Shown: piece after piece, positions 1 to 7,258 of the stretch | Layout: every line of letters begins with the position of its first letter | Position numbering within the stretch: position 1 is the first letter of the stretch | Source of the DNA: Streptococcus vicugnae | Lineage (GTDB): Bacteria > Bacillota > Bacilli > Lactobacillales > Streptococcaceae | Assembly (NCBI RefSeq): GCF_016461705.1 | Contig: NZ_JAEMHW010000002.1 | Coordinates: 248,001-312,000, forward strand | DNA: 64,000 bases | Direction of reading: 5' to 3' | Made by a program: the position numbers and the translations under genes | Notes under the pieces: generated by a model | Databases searched by the model: none | What the model saw: the letters and a program-made list of their open reading frames with translations, nothing else | What the model was told of the DNA's origin: nothing

Positions 1-876
1 AACAACCGCAAGTCCAATTAAATCTGTAAAAGTTACTTTATAGCCCGTCTTAGCTTTGATTGGCTCAATCAATTGCTTGCGAAGAGCAATCAAATTCGTC
101 ATATCAATATCATAGTTAAGTGTAAAGGTCGGCGCAGTGAAATAAGAATGTGACATTCCTTTTGATATTGCCTTGCGCATCGCAGACATCTTAATCACTT
201 CAACACCTTCTGGTAAATCAACAACTTCTTTTTGAACACTTACCGTTTCAGAAAGAGGTTCATTGCTTGTCATTTGAGCTAAGATATCCTTCTTAGTAAT
301 CTTGCCACCAACACCAGTTCCAACAATACCAGTGATATCAACACCAATGTCGTCAGCAATTTTACGAGCTAATGGTGTTACACGGACCCTATTAAATGAA
401 GCGACATCATCCTTATGAATGCGGCCATTTTCACCGCTACCACTAACCTCTTTGATATTAATGCCACGTTCACGTGCCAATTGACGTGCCGCTGGTGTAG
501 CACGAATCTTATCATCTTCATCATTCTTTTGAGAAATAGCTGGCGCTAAATCTTCTGATAAGGAATCAGCTGACGCTTTCTGACTTGATCCTGGCTGATT
601 TGCTTGCTCTATTCCTACAGAATCAGGAAGTTTCTCCCCTTCTGCTCCAATATAACCAATCACCTCAGTAACAGCTACCACGTCACCTGCTGGGTGCAGA
701 ATTTTCAAAAGAACACCTGAATCTTCTGCTTCTAGTTCCATGTTCGTCTTGTCAGACATGATTTCAAGAAGAATATCCCCTTCTTCGATCTTATCACCTT
801 CAGCTTTTTTCCATTCAAGAATTTCTCCTTCTTGCATGTCTACACCAAGCTTTGGCATAATAATTTCATTTGCCAC
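1..876 (-). CDS. pdhC: Dihydrolipoamide acyltransferase (E2) of a pyruvate/acetoin dehydrogenase complex, 3' end cut by the window edge
   Basis: This is the E2 core that carries the acyl group on lipoyl-lysine and passes it to CoA. It starts at GTG (876), with AAGGAGG eight bases upstream and 13 bases after the E1beta stop, so the two are one operon. The 292 visible residues hold one lipoyl domain (about 1-80, with K43 in MSDKTNME), an acidic/Ser-rich linker (about 83-122), and two successive peripheral-subunit-binding segments (about 124-158 and 164-198, each of the form ATP/TPLAR...GTG..G+I...D). The start of the catalytic domain follows, from about residue 225. The C-terminal catalytic motif and the E3 gene lie off the left edge. 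Whether the substrate is pyruvate or acetoin cannot be told from this part; the symbol follows streptococcal usage. Confidence 0.9.
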   Translation of the reverse strand, partial: MANEIIMPKLGVDMQEGEILEWKKAEGDKIEEGDILLEIMSDKTNMELEAEDSGVLLKILHPAGDVVAVTEVIGYIGAEGEKLPDSVGIEQANQPGSSQKASADSLSEDLAPAISQKNDEDDKIRATPAARQLARERGINIKEVSGSGENGRIHKDDVASFNRVRVTPLARKIADDIGVDITGIVGTGVGGKITKKDILAQMTSNEPLSETVSVQKEVVDLPEGVEVIKMSAMRKAISKGMSHSYFTAPTFTLNYDIDMTNLIALRKQLIEPIKAKTGYKVTFTDLIGLAVV

Positions 877-889
877 AGAAAACACCTCC

Positions 890-1894
890 TTAGGCATCAC
901 GACCGTTGCGAGCCATTTTATAGATGGCTGCCTTAATCTTGTCAACGTCTGGCAGAATGCCCTGCTCCAAAACACGGGCGTAAGGGACTGGAACATCTTC
1001 ACTTGCCAAACGAACAATTGGATAATCAAGGTAGTCAAAGGCTTCGCTTTCGGTTACCTGCGCAGCAATTTCACCAATAAAGCCACCTGTCTTATAAGCA
1101 TCATTAACTAACATGAGCTTACCAGTCTTCTTAACAGAACTGATAATCAACTCCTTATCAAGAGGTATTAAGGTGCGAGGATCCACCACTTCGACACTAA
1201 TCCCATCAGCCGCTACTTCATCTGCTGCTTGAAGCACACGCTCTAACATGCGACCATAAGAGACAATAGTCAGATCACTTCCTTCACGCTTAATCTCACC
1301 TTTTCCTAAAGGCAGGTAAAAATCAGAATCCAAGATAACGTCTTCTTTCTTACCATAAAGCGCCTTAGGCTCCATGAAAATAACGATGTTGTTATCACGA
1401 ATGGCTGATTTTAAAAGCCCTTTGGCATCATTAGCATTCCCTGGAGCAACAACCTTAATACCAGGAATATGGGTTAACCAAGCTTCCAGAGACTGCGAAT
1501 GCTGTGCAGCTGAACCGATACCAGAACCAGAGGCTACACGAAAGGTCACAGGTGTTTTCAAACCACCACCAAACATGTAATTATTCTTAGCGCCATTATT
1601 AACAATAGCATCAAGAGCAATGGTAATAAAATCCATAAAAGTCACGTCAACAATCGGACGAAGACCAGTTATGGCTGCACCAATGGCACTTCCAGCAATA
1701 GCTGCTTCTGAAATCGGCGTGTCCTTGATACGCTCGGGCCCAAACTCCTCAAACATCCCAACAGATGTTCCAAAGTCACCACCATAAATCCCAACATCCT
1801 CACCCATGAGAAAAATCTTGTCATCTTTTCGCATTTCTTCTGTCATAGCAAGATTAATGGCTTCTCGCAAGGCCATTTGTTTTGTTTCAGTCAT
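890..1894 (-). CDS. pdhB: Pyruvate/acetoin dehydrogenase E1 component, beta subunit
   Basis: This is the beta half of the thiamine-diphosphate E1 decarboxylase, a 334-residue full-length member of the transketolase pyrimidine-domain plus C-terminal-domain family. The N-terminus reads ALREAINLAMTEEM, followed by LMGEDVGIYGGDFGTS, which contributes the conserved glutamate that activates ThDP. The C-terminal transketolase domain contains VVDPRTLIPLD. ATG at 1894 has GAGGAG eight bases upstream. The gene lies between E1alpha (33-base gap) and E2 (13-base gap), the usual order of this operon. Nothing is odd about its length or motifs. Pyruvate versus acetoin specificity is not resolved. Confidence 0.93.
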   Translation of the reverse strand: MTETKQMALREAINLAMTEEMRKDDKIFLMGEDVGIYGGDFGTSVGMFEEFGPERIKDTPISEAAIAGSAIGAAITGLRPIVDVTFMDFITIALDAIVNNGAKNNYMFGGGLKTPVTFRVASGSGIGSAAQHSQSLEAWLTHIPGIKVVAPGNANDAKGLLKSAIRDNNIVIFMEPKALYGKKEDVILDSDFYLPLGKGEIKREGSDLTIVSYGRMLERVLQAADEVAADGISVEVVDPRTLIPLDKELIISSVKKTGKLMLVNDAYKTGGFIGEIAAQVTESEAFDYLDYPIVRLASEDVPVPYARVLEQGILPDVDKIKAAIYKMARNGRDA

Positions 1895-1927
1895 TATTTT
1901 CTCTCCTCTTTGTCATTGAAAAGCTAT

Positions 1928-2893
1928 TTAATCTACCCAGACATCCTCAAAAGCAACTGATAAATCTGGTTCTGGACTATTTTGCGCAAATTCATAAGCA
2001 TCATCTATTTCTTTAACCACTTGTGCATCAATAACATCAAGTTCTTCTGAACTTACAATCTGATTCTCAGTTAAATACTTACGGAATTTAACAAGTGGGT
2101 CTTTTTGCTTCCATTCATCAACCTCTTCTTTACTACGATATTTACCAGCATCAGCGGTTGAATGACCAAACCAACGGTAAGATTCGACCTCAACAATCGC
2201 TGGACCATTACCAGAACGAACATGTTCAACAGCTTTGCCCATGGTTTCATATACAGCTAAAACATCATTGCCATCTTCGCAATAAAAGCCTGGAATACCG
2301 TAAGCTTCCGCTCTTGTGTAGAGATGAGGTGTATTTGTTGCTTTCCTAATATTCATAGAAATGCCATAACGATTATTAATAATGAAGAAAATAACAGGAA
2401 GTTTCCAAGTGGCTGCTAAGTTAACCGATTCATGAAACGAGCCTTCATTTGTCGCCCCATCACCAGAAAATGCCACAACAATATTATTCGTTTTTTGATA
2501 ATCTTGCGTAATGGCTGCGCCAACAGCCAGAGCATAACCACCACCGACAATGCCATTAGTCCCATAGTTTCCTTTTTCAAAATCTGCCAAATGCATGGAA
2601 CCACCACGACCTTTTGACACACCAGTCACCTTGCCAGCGAGTTCAGCCATCATTTTATTCAAATCCATGTCTTTAGCAATACACTGCCCATGACCTCTGT
2701 GATTTGAAAAGATAATGTCATCATAAGTCAAATGAGCCATCGCCCCGACACTTGCCGCTTCTTCCCCAACAGAAAAGTGAGTCATGCCTTGGACGAAACC
2801 TCGTCGTACGAGTTTGTTAATTCGCATATCAAATTCACGAATACGCTGCATCTTCAGATACATTTCCATATGTTGTTCTCGAGACAAATTCAT
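1928..2893 (-). CDS. pdhA: Pyruvate/acetoin dehydrogenase E1 component, alpha subunit
   Basis: This is the ThDP-binding alpha half of the E1 decarboxylase. The classical ThDP motif is visible as GDGATNEGSFHE ending in FFIINN, and FSNHRGHGQ and RWFGHSTAD are typical of the family. An in-frame TTG five codons upstream would extend the frame, but the GGAGG Shine-Dalgarno sits at the right distance only for the ATG at 2893, giving 321 residues. It is the first gene of the operon, with a good promoter and a cre-like site upstream. Streptococci carry very similar pyruvate and acetoin dehydrogenases, so the substrate is an inference. Confidence 0.93.
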   Translation of the reverse strand: MNLSREQHMEMYLKMQRIREFDMRINKLVRRGFVQGMTHFSVGEEAASVGAMAHLTYDDIIFSNHRGHGQCIAKDMDLNKMMAELAGKVTGVSKGRGGSMHLADFEKGNYGTNGIVGGGYALAVGAAITQDYQKTNNIVVAFSGDGATNEGSFHESVNLAATWKLPVIFFIINNRYGISMNIRKATNTPHLYTRAEAYGIPGFYCEDGNDVLAVYETMGKAVEHVRSGNGPAIVEVESYRWFGHSTADAGKYRSKEEVDEWKQKDPLVKFRKYLTENQIVSSEELDVIDAQVVKEIDDAYEFAQNSPEPDLSVAFEDVWVD

Positions 2894-2932
2894 GCCATTG
2901 TCCTCCAAATATCTTTCTTAGTTAGTCCATTA

Positions 2933-2961
2933 ATCATAAGCTATTATGTCTCAAATCACAA
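2933..2961 (-). promoter_or_regulatory. Promoter of the pdh/aco operon
   Basis: On the minus strand, TTGTGA (2956-2961) and TATGAT (2933-2938) are separated by 17 bases, about 40 bases upstream of the E1alpha start. This is a close match to a sigma-70/SigA promoter. Confidence 0.75.
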
Positions 2962-2979
2962 ATAATTTAACCGCTTTTT

Positions 2980-2993
2980 TGGAAGCGTTTAAA
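2980..2993 (-). promoter_or_regulatory. Candidate CcpA (cre) site upstream of the pdh/aco promoter
   Basis: The minus-strand sequence TTTAAACGCTTCCA matches 13 of 14 positions of TGWAARCGYTWNCW. It lies about 20 bases upstream of the -35 box, a position compatible with either activation or modulation by CcpA. This is inference from the motif alone. Confidence 0.5.
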
Positions 2994-3073
2994 GAAAAAT
3001 AAAAAAGACGCTTGCGGCACCAGGGATTTAATCATTTTTTAGACAAATAATAACTTTTTAAACCAACTAGAAA

Positions 3074-3180
3074 AAGCAAGAGGCCGGGAAAACCACTTGC
3101 TTCGGAGTTATATGAAAAGTTTTTAGGATAATTATATTATAGGTCTTTCTGATTTATACTACATCCGTCTTAAGACCTAT
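3074..3180. other. Intergenic region with two inverted repeats, no gene seen
   Basis: Between the pdh promoter and the next gene I find no ORF with a ribosome binding site. There are two inverted repeats: AAGCAAG/CTTGCTT (3074-3080 and 3096-3102) and ATAGGTCTT/AAGACCTAT (3139-3147 and 3172-3180). The second is followed on the plus strand by a T-rich run (TTTTCACTTTTT), so it could be a weak terminator. The loops are long and the function is unknown. Confidence 0.4.
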
Positions 3181-3207
3181 TTTCACTTTTTAAACTTTTA
3201 AAAAAAG

Positions 3208-3235
3208 TTGACTTATCTCCAAAAAGTTTTACAAT
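3208..3235 (+). promoter_or_regulatory. Promoter of the TVP38-family gene
   Basis: TTGACT (3208-3213) and TACAAT (3230-3235) with a 16-base spacer. The -10 box overlaps an in-frame ATG at 3234, so that ATG cannot be translated from this promoter. This decides the start of the next gene. Confidence 0.6.
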
Positions 3236-3266
3236 GATAGCAGCAAATAAAGAAATAAGATTGGAG

Positions 3267-3875
3267 ATGGCGCTTCTGTTTCAACATTACAAAATAATTC
3301 AACGCTTAATTCATATCCTATCAGCACTTGTCTTTATCATATCCTGTGCCTGCATTTTTTGGCTATACCAACACGGTTATCTGACTAATCAGGAAAAAAT
3401 CCAAGCACTCATTGGACAGGATAAAGTCTGGGGAGCAATCTTCTTTACAATTTTCCAAATGATGCAAGTTGTCGTTCCAATTGTTCCAGCTAGCTTAACC
3501 ATGATGCTTGCTGTGATGACTTTTCACCCAGTAGTTGGTGTTTTAACCAGCTGTATCGGCATTATTATTGGGACAATGATTTTATTTTTACTGACACGTT
3601 GGTATGGAAAGCGTTTCTGCCTTCTCTTTATCAAAGAAAGCACCCTGAAAAAATACGAAGATCTAATTGCCAGACATAAATCTTTTACTGTAGTCTTCAC
3701 CATCTGCATGCTTTTGCCCTTTGCTCCTGCTGATTTATTGGTTATGCTAGCGGCACTTAGTAATATGCCATTTAAAACATTTTCTAAAATTATTGTCTGC
3801 TGTAAACCAATTTCCATCATTGGACACATTTTACTGCTCTTTTATGGCGGTGAGTGGATTATACACATCATTTAA
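3267..3875 (+). CDS. TVP38/TMEM64-family (DedA-like, VTT domain) membrane protein
   Basis: This is an integral membrane protein of about 202 residues with an N-terminal transmembrane helix (ILSALVFIISCACIFWLY) and the VTT/SNARE-associated core. Core features are the re-entrant VVPIVPASLTMMLAVMTF segment, GIIIGTMILFLLTRWYGK, and LLPFAPADLLVMLAAL with its paired prolines. Family members are thought to move or scramble lipids; the substrate here is unknown. The frame is open from 3234, but that ATG overlaps the promoter -10 box, so I place the start at the ATG at 3267. Its only Shine-Dalgarno-like stretch (GGAG) abuts the ATG, which leaves the exact start uncertain. It is monocistronic, with a terminator just after it. 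Confidence 0.8.
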   Translation: MALLFQHYKIIQRLIHILSALVFIISCACIFWLYQHGYLTNQEKIQALIGQDKVWGAIFFTIFQMMQVVVPIVPASLTMMLAVMTFHPVVGVLTSCIGIIIGTMILFLLTRWYGKRFCLLFIKESTLKKYEDLIARHKSFTVVFTICMLLPFAPADLLVMLAALSNMPFKTFSKIIVCCKPISIIGHILLLFYGGEWIIHII

Positions 3876-3879
3876 ATTG

Positions 3880-3903
3880 CTGAGAAAATTTCTCAGTTTT
3901 TAT
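3880..3903 (+). terminator. Intrinsic terminator after the TVP38-family gene
   Basis: CTGAGAAA/TTTCTCAG inverted repeat followed by TTTTTATTT. Confidence 0.8.
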
Positions 3904-3915
3904 TTGATTTCATAG

Positions 3916-3929
3916 CGCAAACGTTTGCA
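3916..3929 (+). promoter_or_regulatory. LacI-family operator (MalR-like or cre) at the amylase promoter
   Basis: CGCAAACGTTTGCA contains the perfect palindrome GCAAACGTTTGC and overlaps the -35 box of the amylase promoter. The same core is known for pneumococcal MalR operators and also matches 12 of 14 cre positions. Repression relieved by maltose/maltodextrin is the likely reading; no malR gene is in the window. Confidence 0.6.
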
Positions 3930-3952
3930 TTATTTGGAGTTTCTGTTAAAAT
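3925..3952 (+). promoter_or_regulatory. Alpha-amylase promoter
   Basis: TTGCAT (3925-3930) and TAAAAT (3947-3952) with a 16-base spacer, about 36 bases upstream of the start codon. The -35 lies inside the palindromic operator. Confidence 0.65.
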
Positions 3953-3987
3953 AAAAGAAAAAGTCTTTCTCTTTGAGGTATGATATC

Positions 3988-5445
3988 ATGACTAATGAAA
4001 CTTTAATGCAATACTTTGAATGGTATTTACCAAATGATGGTAAGCATTGGAAACGTCTGGCAGCTGATGCCCCTACTCTAGCTAAAAAAGGTATCACAAA
4101 AATTTGGATGCCACCTGCTTTTAAAGCTACACACGATGGTGATGTCGGATATGGGGTCTACGACCTTTTTGACTTAGGTGAATTTGACCAAAAAGGTACC
4201 ATTCGTACTAAGTACGGAACAAAAGTTGAATACTTAGATGCTATTGCAGCCTTGAAAAATAATGGCATCAAGCCATTAGCAGATGTCATTTTAAACCACA
4301 AAGCGGCCGCTGACCATACTGAAACTTTCAATGTTGTTGAAGTTGCCCCAGATGATCGCACAAAGGTTATCAGTCAACCCTTTGAAATTGAAGGTTGGAC
4401 AAATTTCACTTTTGACGGCCGTAATCACACTTATAATGATTTTGAATGGCATTGGTATCATTTCACTGGTACTGATTACGATGTCAAAACTGGCAAAAAC
4501 GGGATTTTCCAAATTCAAGGAGATAACAAAGGCTGGGCTAATCAAGATTTAGTTGATGGTGAAAATGGCAACTATGATTATCTTATGTATGCCGACCTTG
4601 ATTTCAAACACCCAGAAGTTATCCAAAATATTTATGATTGGGCAGACTGGTTCCTTAAAACAACAGGTGTTAGTGGTTTTCGCTTGGATGCCATCAAGCA
4701 CATTGATTCTTTCTTTATGGGCAATTTCATCCGCGATATGAAAGCCAAATACGGTGATGATTTTTACGTTTTTGGCGAATTTTGGAATGGTGATGAAAAA
4801 TCTAACAACGACTACCTTGAAAGCACTGATTATCGCTTTGATTTGGTTGATGTTCGCCTTCACCAAAATCTTTTCGAGGCAAGTCAAGCTAAAGAGAACT
4901 ATGATTTACGCCACATTTTTAATCAGACTTTAGTTAAAAATCATCCCCATTCTGCTGTGACTTTCGTTGATAATCACGATACTCAACGTGGTCAAGCTTT
5001 GGAATCAACTGTCGAAGAATGGTTTAAACCAGCCGCTTACGCTTTGATTCTGCTTCGACAAACTGGACTACCTTGTGTTTTCTATGGAGACTACTACGGC
5101 ATTTCAGGTCAATTTGCTCAAGAAAGTTTCCAAAATCAAATCGATAAACTGCTTGAACTACGACAAACAACTGTTTACGGCCAAGAGACTGATTATTTTG
5201 ATCAAGCAAACTGCATTGGTTGGACTTGTTTAGGTGACGATGAACACCCTACTGCTCTAGCTGTTTTGATTAGTAATAGCAAAGCTCAGTCAAAACGCAT
5301 GTTTGTTGGGAAGAAATGGGCAGGCCAACTGTTCACTGACGCCCTAGACAATCAAACTGCACAAGTCTTAATTGATAAAGAAGGCTATGGTGAATTTCTC
5401 GTTGCTGAAAAATCAGTCAGCGCTTGGATTCCACTAGCAAGATAA
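3988..5445 (+). CDS. amyA: Cytoplasmic alpha-amylase (GH13)
   Basis: This is an endo-acting alpha-1,4-glucanase of 485 residues. All four GH13 regions are present: DVILNH (99-104), GFRLDAIKH (230-238, nucleophile D234), GEFW (263-266, acid/base E264) and FVDNHD (326-331, D331). There is no signal peptide, so it acts inside the cell on imported maltodextrin or glycogen-like polymers. GAGG nine bases upstream selects the ATG at 3988 over an in-frame TTG five codons earlier. It is monocistronic, with a MalR/CcpA-type operator on its promoter and a strong terminator after it. An intracellular amylase of this kind is known from the S. bovis group. Confidence 0.95.
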   Translation: MTNETLMQYFEWYLPNDGKHWKRLAADAPTLAKKGITKIWMPPAFKATHDGDVGYGVYDLFDLGEFDQKGTIRTKYGTKVEYLDAIAALKNNGIKPLADVILNHKAAADHTETFNVVEVAPDDRTKVISQPFEIEGWTNFTFDGRNHTYNDFEWHWYHFTGTDYDVKTGKNGIFQIQGDNKGWANQDLVDGENGNYDYLMYADLDFKHPEVIQNIYDWADWFLKTTGVSGFRLDAIKHIDSFFMGNFIRDMKAKYGDDFYVFGEFWNGDEKSNNDYLESTDYRFDLVDVRLHQNLFEASQAKENYDLRHIFNQTLVKNHPHSAVTFVDNHDTQRGQALESTVEEWFKPAAYALILLRQTGLPCVFYGDYYGISGQFAQESFQNQIDKLLELRQTTVYGQETDYFDQANCIGWTCLGDDEHPTALAVLISNSKAQSKRMFVGKKWAGQLFTDALDNQTAQVLIDKEGYGEFLVAEKSVSAWIPLAR

Positions 5446-5452
5446 TATATAC

Positions 5453-5488
5453 AAAAAAGAGACTAGAAAGATTTCTTTAGTCTCTTTT
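5453..5488. terminator. Bidirectional terminator between amyA and the ABC exporter
   Basis: AAAAGAGACTA pairs with TAGTCTCTTTT around a short A/T-rich centre, flanked by A and T runs. It can serve both convergent transcripts. Confidence 0.8.
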
Positions 5489-5518
5489 ACATATCTAAAT
5501 TTATGTAAACTAAATACA

Positions 5519-7255
5519 TTATCCTGCTTGTGCAGTCTGCATTTGATAATAAACACCTTGTTTTGTCATTAATTCATCGTGGGTACCGTATTCTACGATA
5601 TCACCATCAACCATTACCAAAATACAATCAGCTGATTGAATCGTTGATAAGCGGTGAGCGATGATGAAACTTGTACGACCTTTCATTAATTTTTCAAAGG
5701 CTTCTTGGACAAGAATTTCAGTACGCGTATCAATTGACGAAGTTGCTTCATCCAAAATCAAGATTTTTGGTAACTTGACAAAGATACGGGCAATGGTCAA
5801 TAACTGACGTTGCCCTTGTGATAGGGAAGCACCTGCGTCTGATAAATAAGTATCATAACCATTTAGCAATTGACGAATGAAAAAATCGGCATTAGCTGCT
5901 TTGGCGGCTTCGATAACTTCTTCACGCGTTGCATCAGGATTACCATAGGCAATATTATCATGAATGGTACCGACTTTTAACCATGTTTCTTGAAGTACCA
6001 TGCCAATTTGCTGACGTAATTCCTCAACAGAGTAGTCAGCCATTGACACACCATCTAGATAAATAGCTCCGCTATCGACTTCATAAAAACGCATCAAAAG
6101 GTTAATCAATGTTGATTTACCAGCACCTGTCGGACCAACGATAGCAACTTTTGAAGCTGCAGGAATAGACAAATTCAAATGGTTAATCAGTGTTTTCTGC
6201 GGTGTGTAGCCAAATGACACATCTTTAAACTCGATTTGACCTTGAATCTTATCAGCATCCAATTTTTTAGTAACTGGAAGTGGTTCATACTCTTCATCTA
6301 AAATGGCATACAAGCGCTCAGCACAAGCAATCGCTCCTTGTAATTCAGATAAAACTGATGAAATATCATTAAACGGCTTGGTGTATTGGGTAACGTAGTT
6401 CAAGAAAGTTGTCAATTGACCAACGGTAAAGGCACCTGACATAATGCGAAGCGCTCCTACCCCTGCCAATAAGGCATAAATCAAACTATTGATAAATCGT
6501 GTTGATGGGTTAACCGTTGACGAATAGAAAATGGCTCCTTGCGAATAATCTGCATATGTGTCATTGATTTCTGTGAATGTATCGATAGCAGCTTCTTGCG
6601 CATTAAAGATGTGCAAAAGACTTTCTTGACGAATCATTTCTTCAATGTATTGAGTTTGGCGACCACGAGATTTGGTTTGTTTTTGATAAAGATGGTAACT
6701 CTTATTGGCAATAAAGCGGGCCAAGAAAAGTGATAAAGGTGTTAAAATAAGCACCAAACCGAGCATCAGTAAATCAATATCAGCCATGGTAATGATTGTG
6801 ATGATAATCGTTAAAATACCAATGAAGAATTGATTGAAAACCATCAAAAGTCCGTTACTCAATTGCTCTGCATCAGTTGTTACACGGCTCACCAAATCAC
6901 CAGAACTCTTCTTATCAAGATAAGAAATTGGCATTTGATTCAATTTTGCCATAACCCTTTGACGTAGGTCATAAATATAGCCAAAGGTCAAACGGTTATA
7001 AATCAAAGGATTCATCCATTGCACTAAGGTGTTTAGGGTAATGACAATAACCATTTTAGTGATAATTGGGATAATCAAGGTCAATGATTTTGGAGATAAA
7101 ACCACATCAACAGCATTACCAATTAAGACTGGGAGGTAAACCGTCAAAGCTACTTGTGCAATGGTACCAAGAGTCGCTCCAATCACCAAACCTTTTTGAG
7201 AAAGGAGTTCCTTGAACAAACGGCGGCTTGTATCAGATTGTTTTCTTGCTTTCAT
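5519..7255 (-). CDS. Heterodimeric ABC exporter subunit, ATPase-competent half
   Basis: This 578-residue half-transporter is an N-terminal six-helix exporter domain (about 1-320) fused to a nucleotide-binding domain. The domain has Walker A GPTGAGKST, Walker B ILILDEATSSID with a catalytic glutamate, and an altered signature, LSQGQ, at about residue 478 instead of LSGGQ. Its partner, encoded immediately upstream (3-base gap), has the reverse pattern. That is the known asymmetry of heterodimeric exporters such as LmrCD, with one consensus and one degenerate ATP site. AGGAGG eight bases upstream fixes the start. A multidrug or peptide substrate is likely but not shown. It is the last gene before the terminator. 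Confidence 0.92.
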   Translation of the reverse strand: MKARKQSDTSRRLFKELLSQKGLVIGATLGTIAQVALTVYLPVLIGNAVDVVLSPKSLTLIIPIITKMVIVITLNTLVQWMNPLIYNRLTFGYIYDLRQRVMAKLNQMPISYLDKKSSGDLVSRVTTDAEQLSNGLLMVFNQFFIGILTIIITIITMADIDLLMLGLVLILTPLSLFLARFIANKSYHLYQKQTKSRGRQTQYIEEMIRQESLLHIFNAQEAAIDTFTEINDTYADYSQGAIFYSSTVNPSTRFINSLIYALLAGVGALRIMSGAFTVGQLTTFLNYVTQYTKPFNDISSVLSELQGAIACAERLYAILDEEYEPLPVTKKLDADKIQGQIEFKDVSFGYTPQKTLINHLNLSIPAASKVAIVGPTGAGKSTLINLLMRFYEVDSGAIYLDGVSMADYSVEELRQQIGMVLQETWLKVGTIHDNIAYGNPDATREEVIEAAKAANADFFIRQLLNGYDTYLSDAGASLSQGQRQLLTIARIFVKLPKILILDEATSSIDTRTEILVQEAFEKLMKGRTSFIIAHRLSTIQSADCILVMVDGDIVEYGTHDELMTKQGVYYQMQTAQAG

Positions 7256-7258
7256 GTT

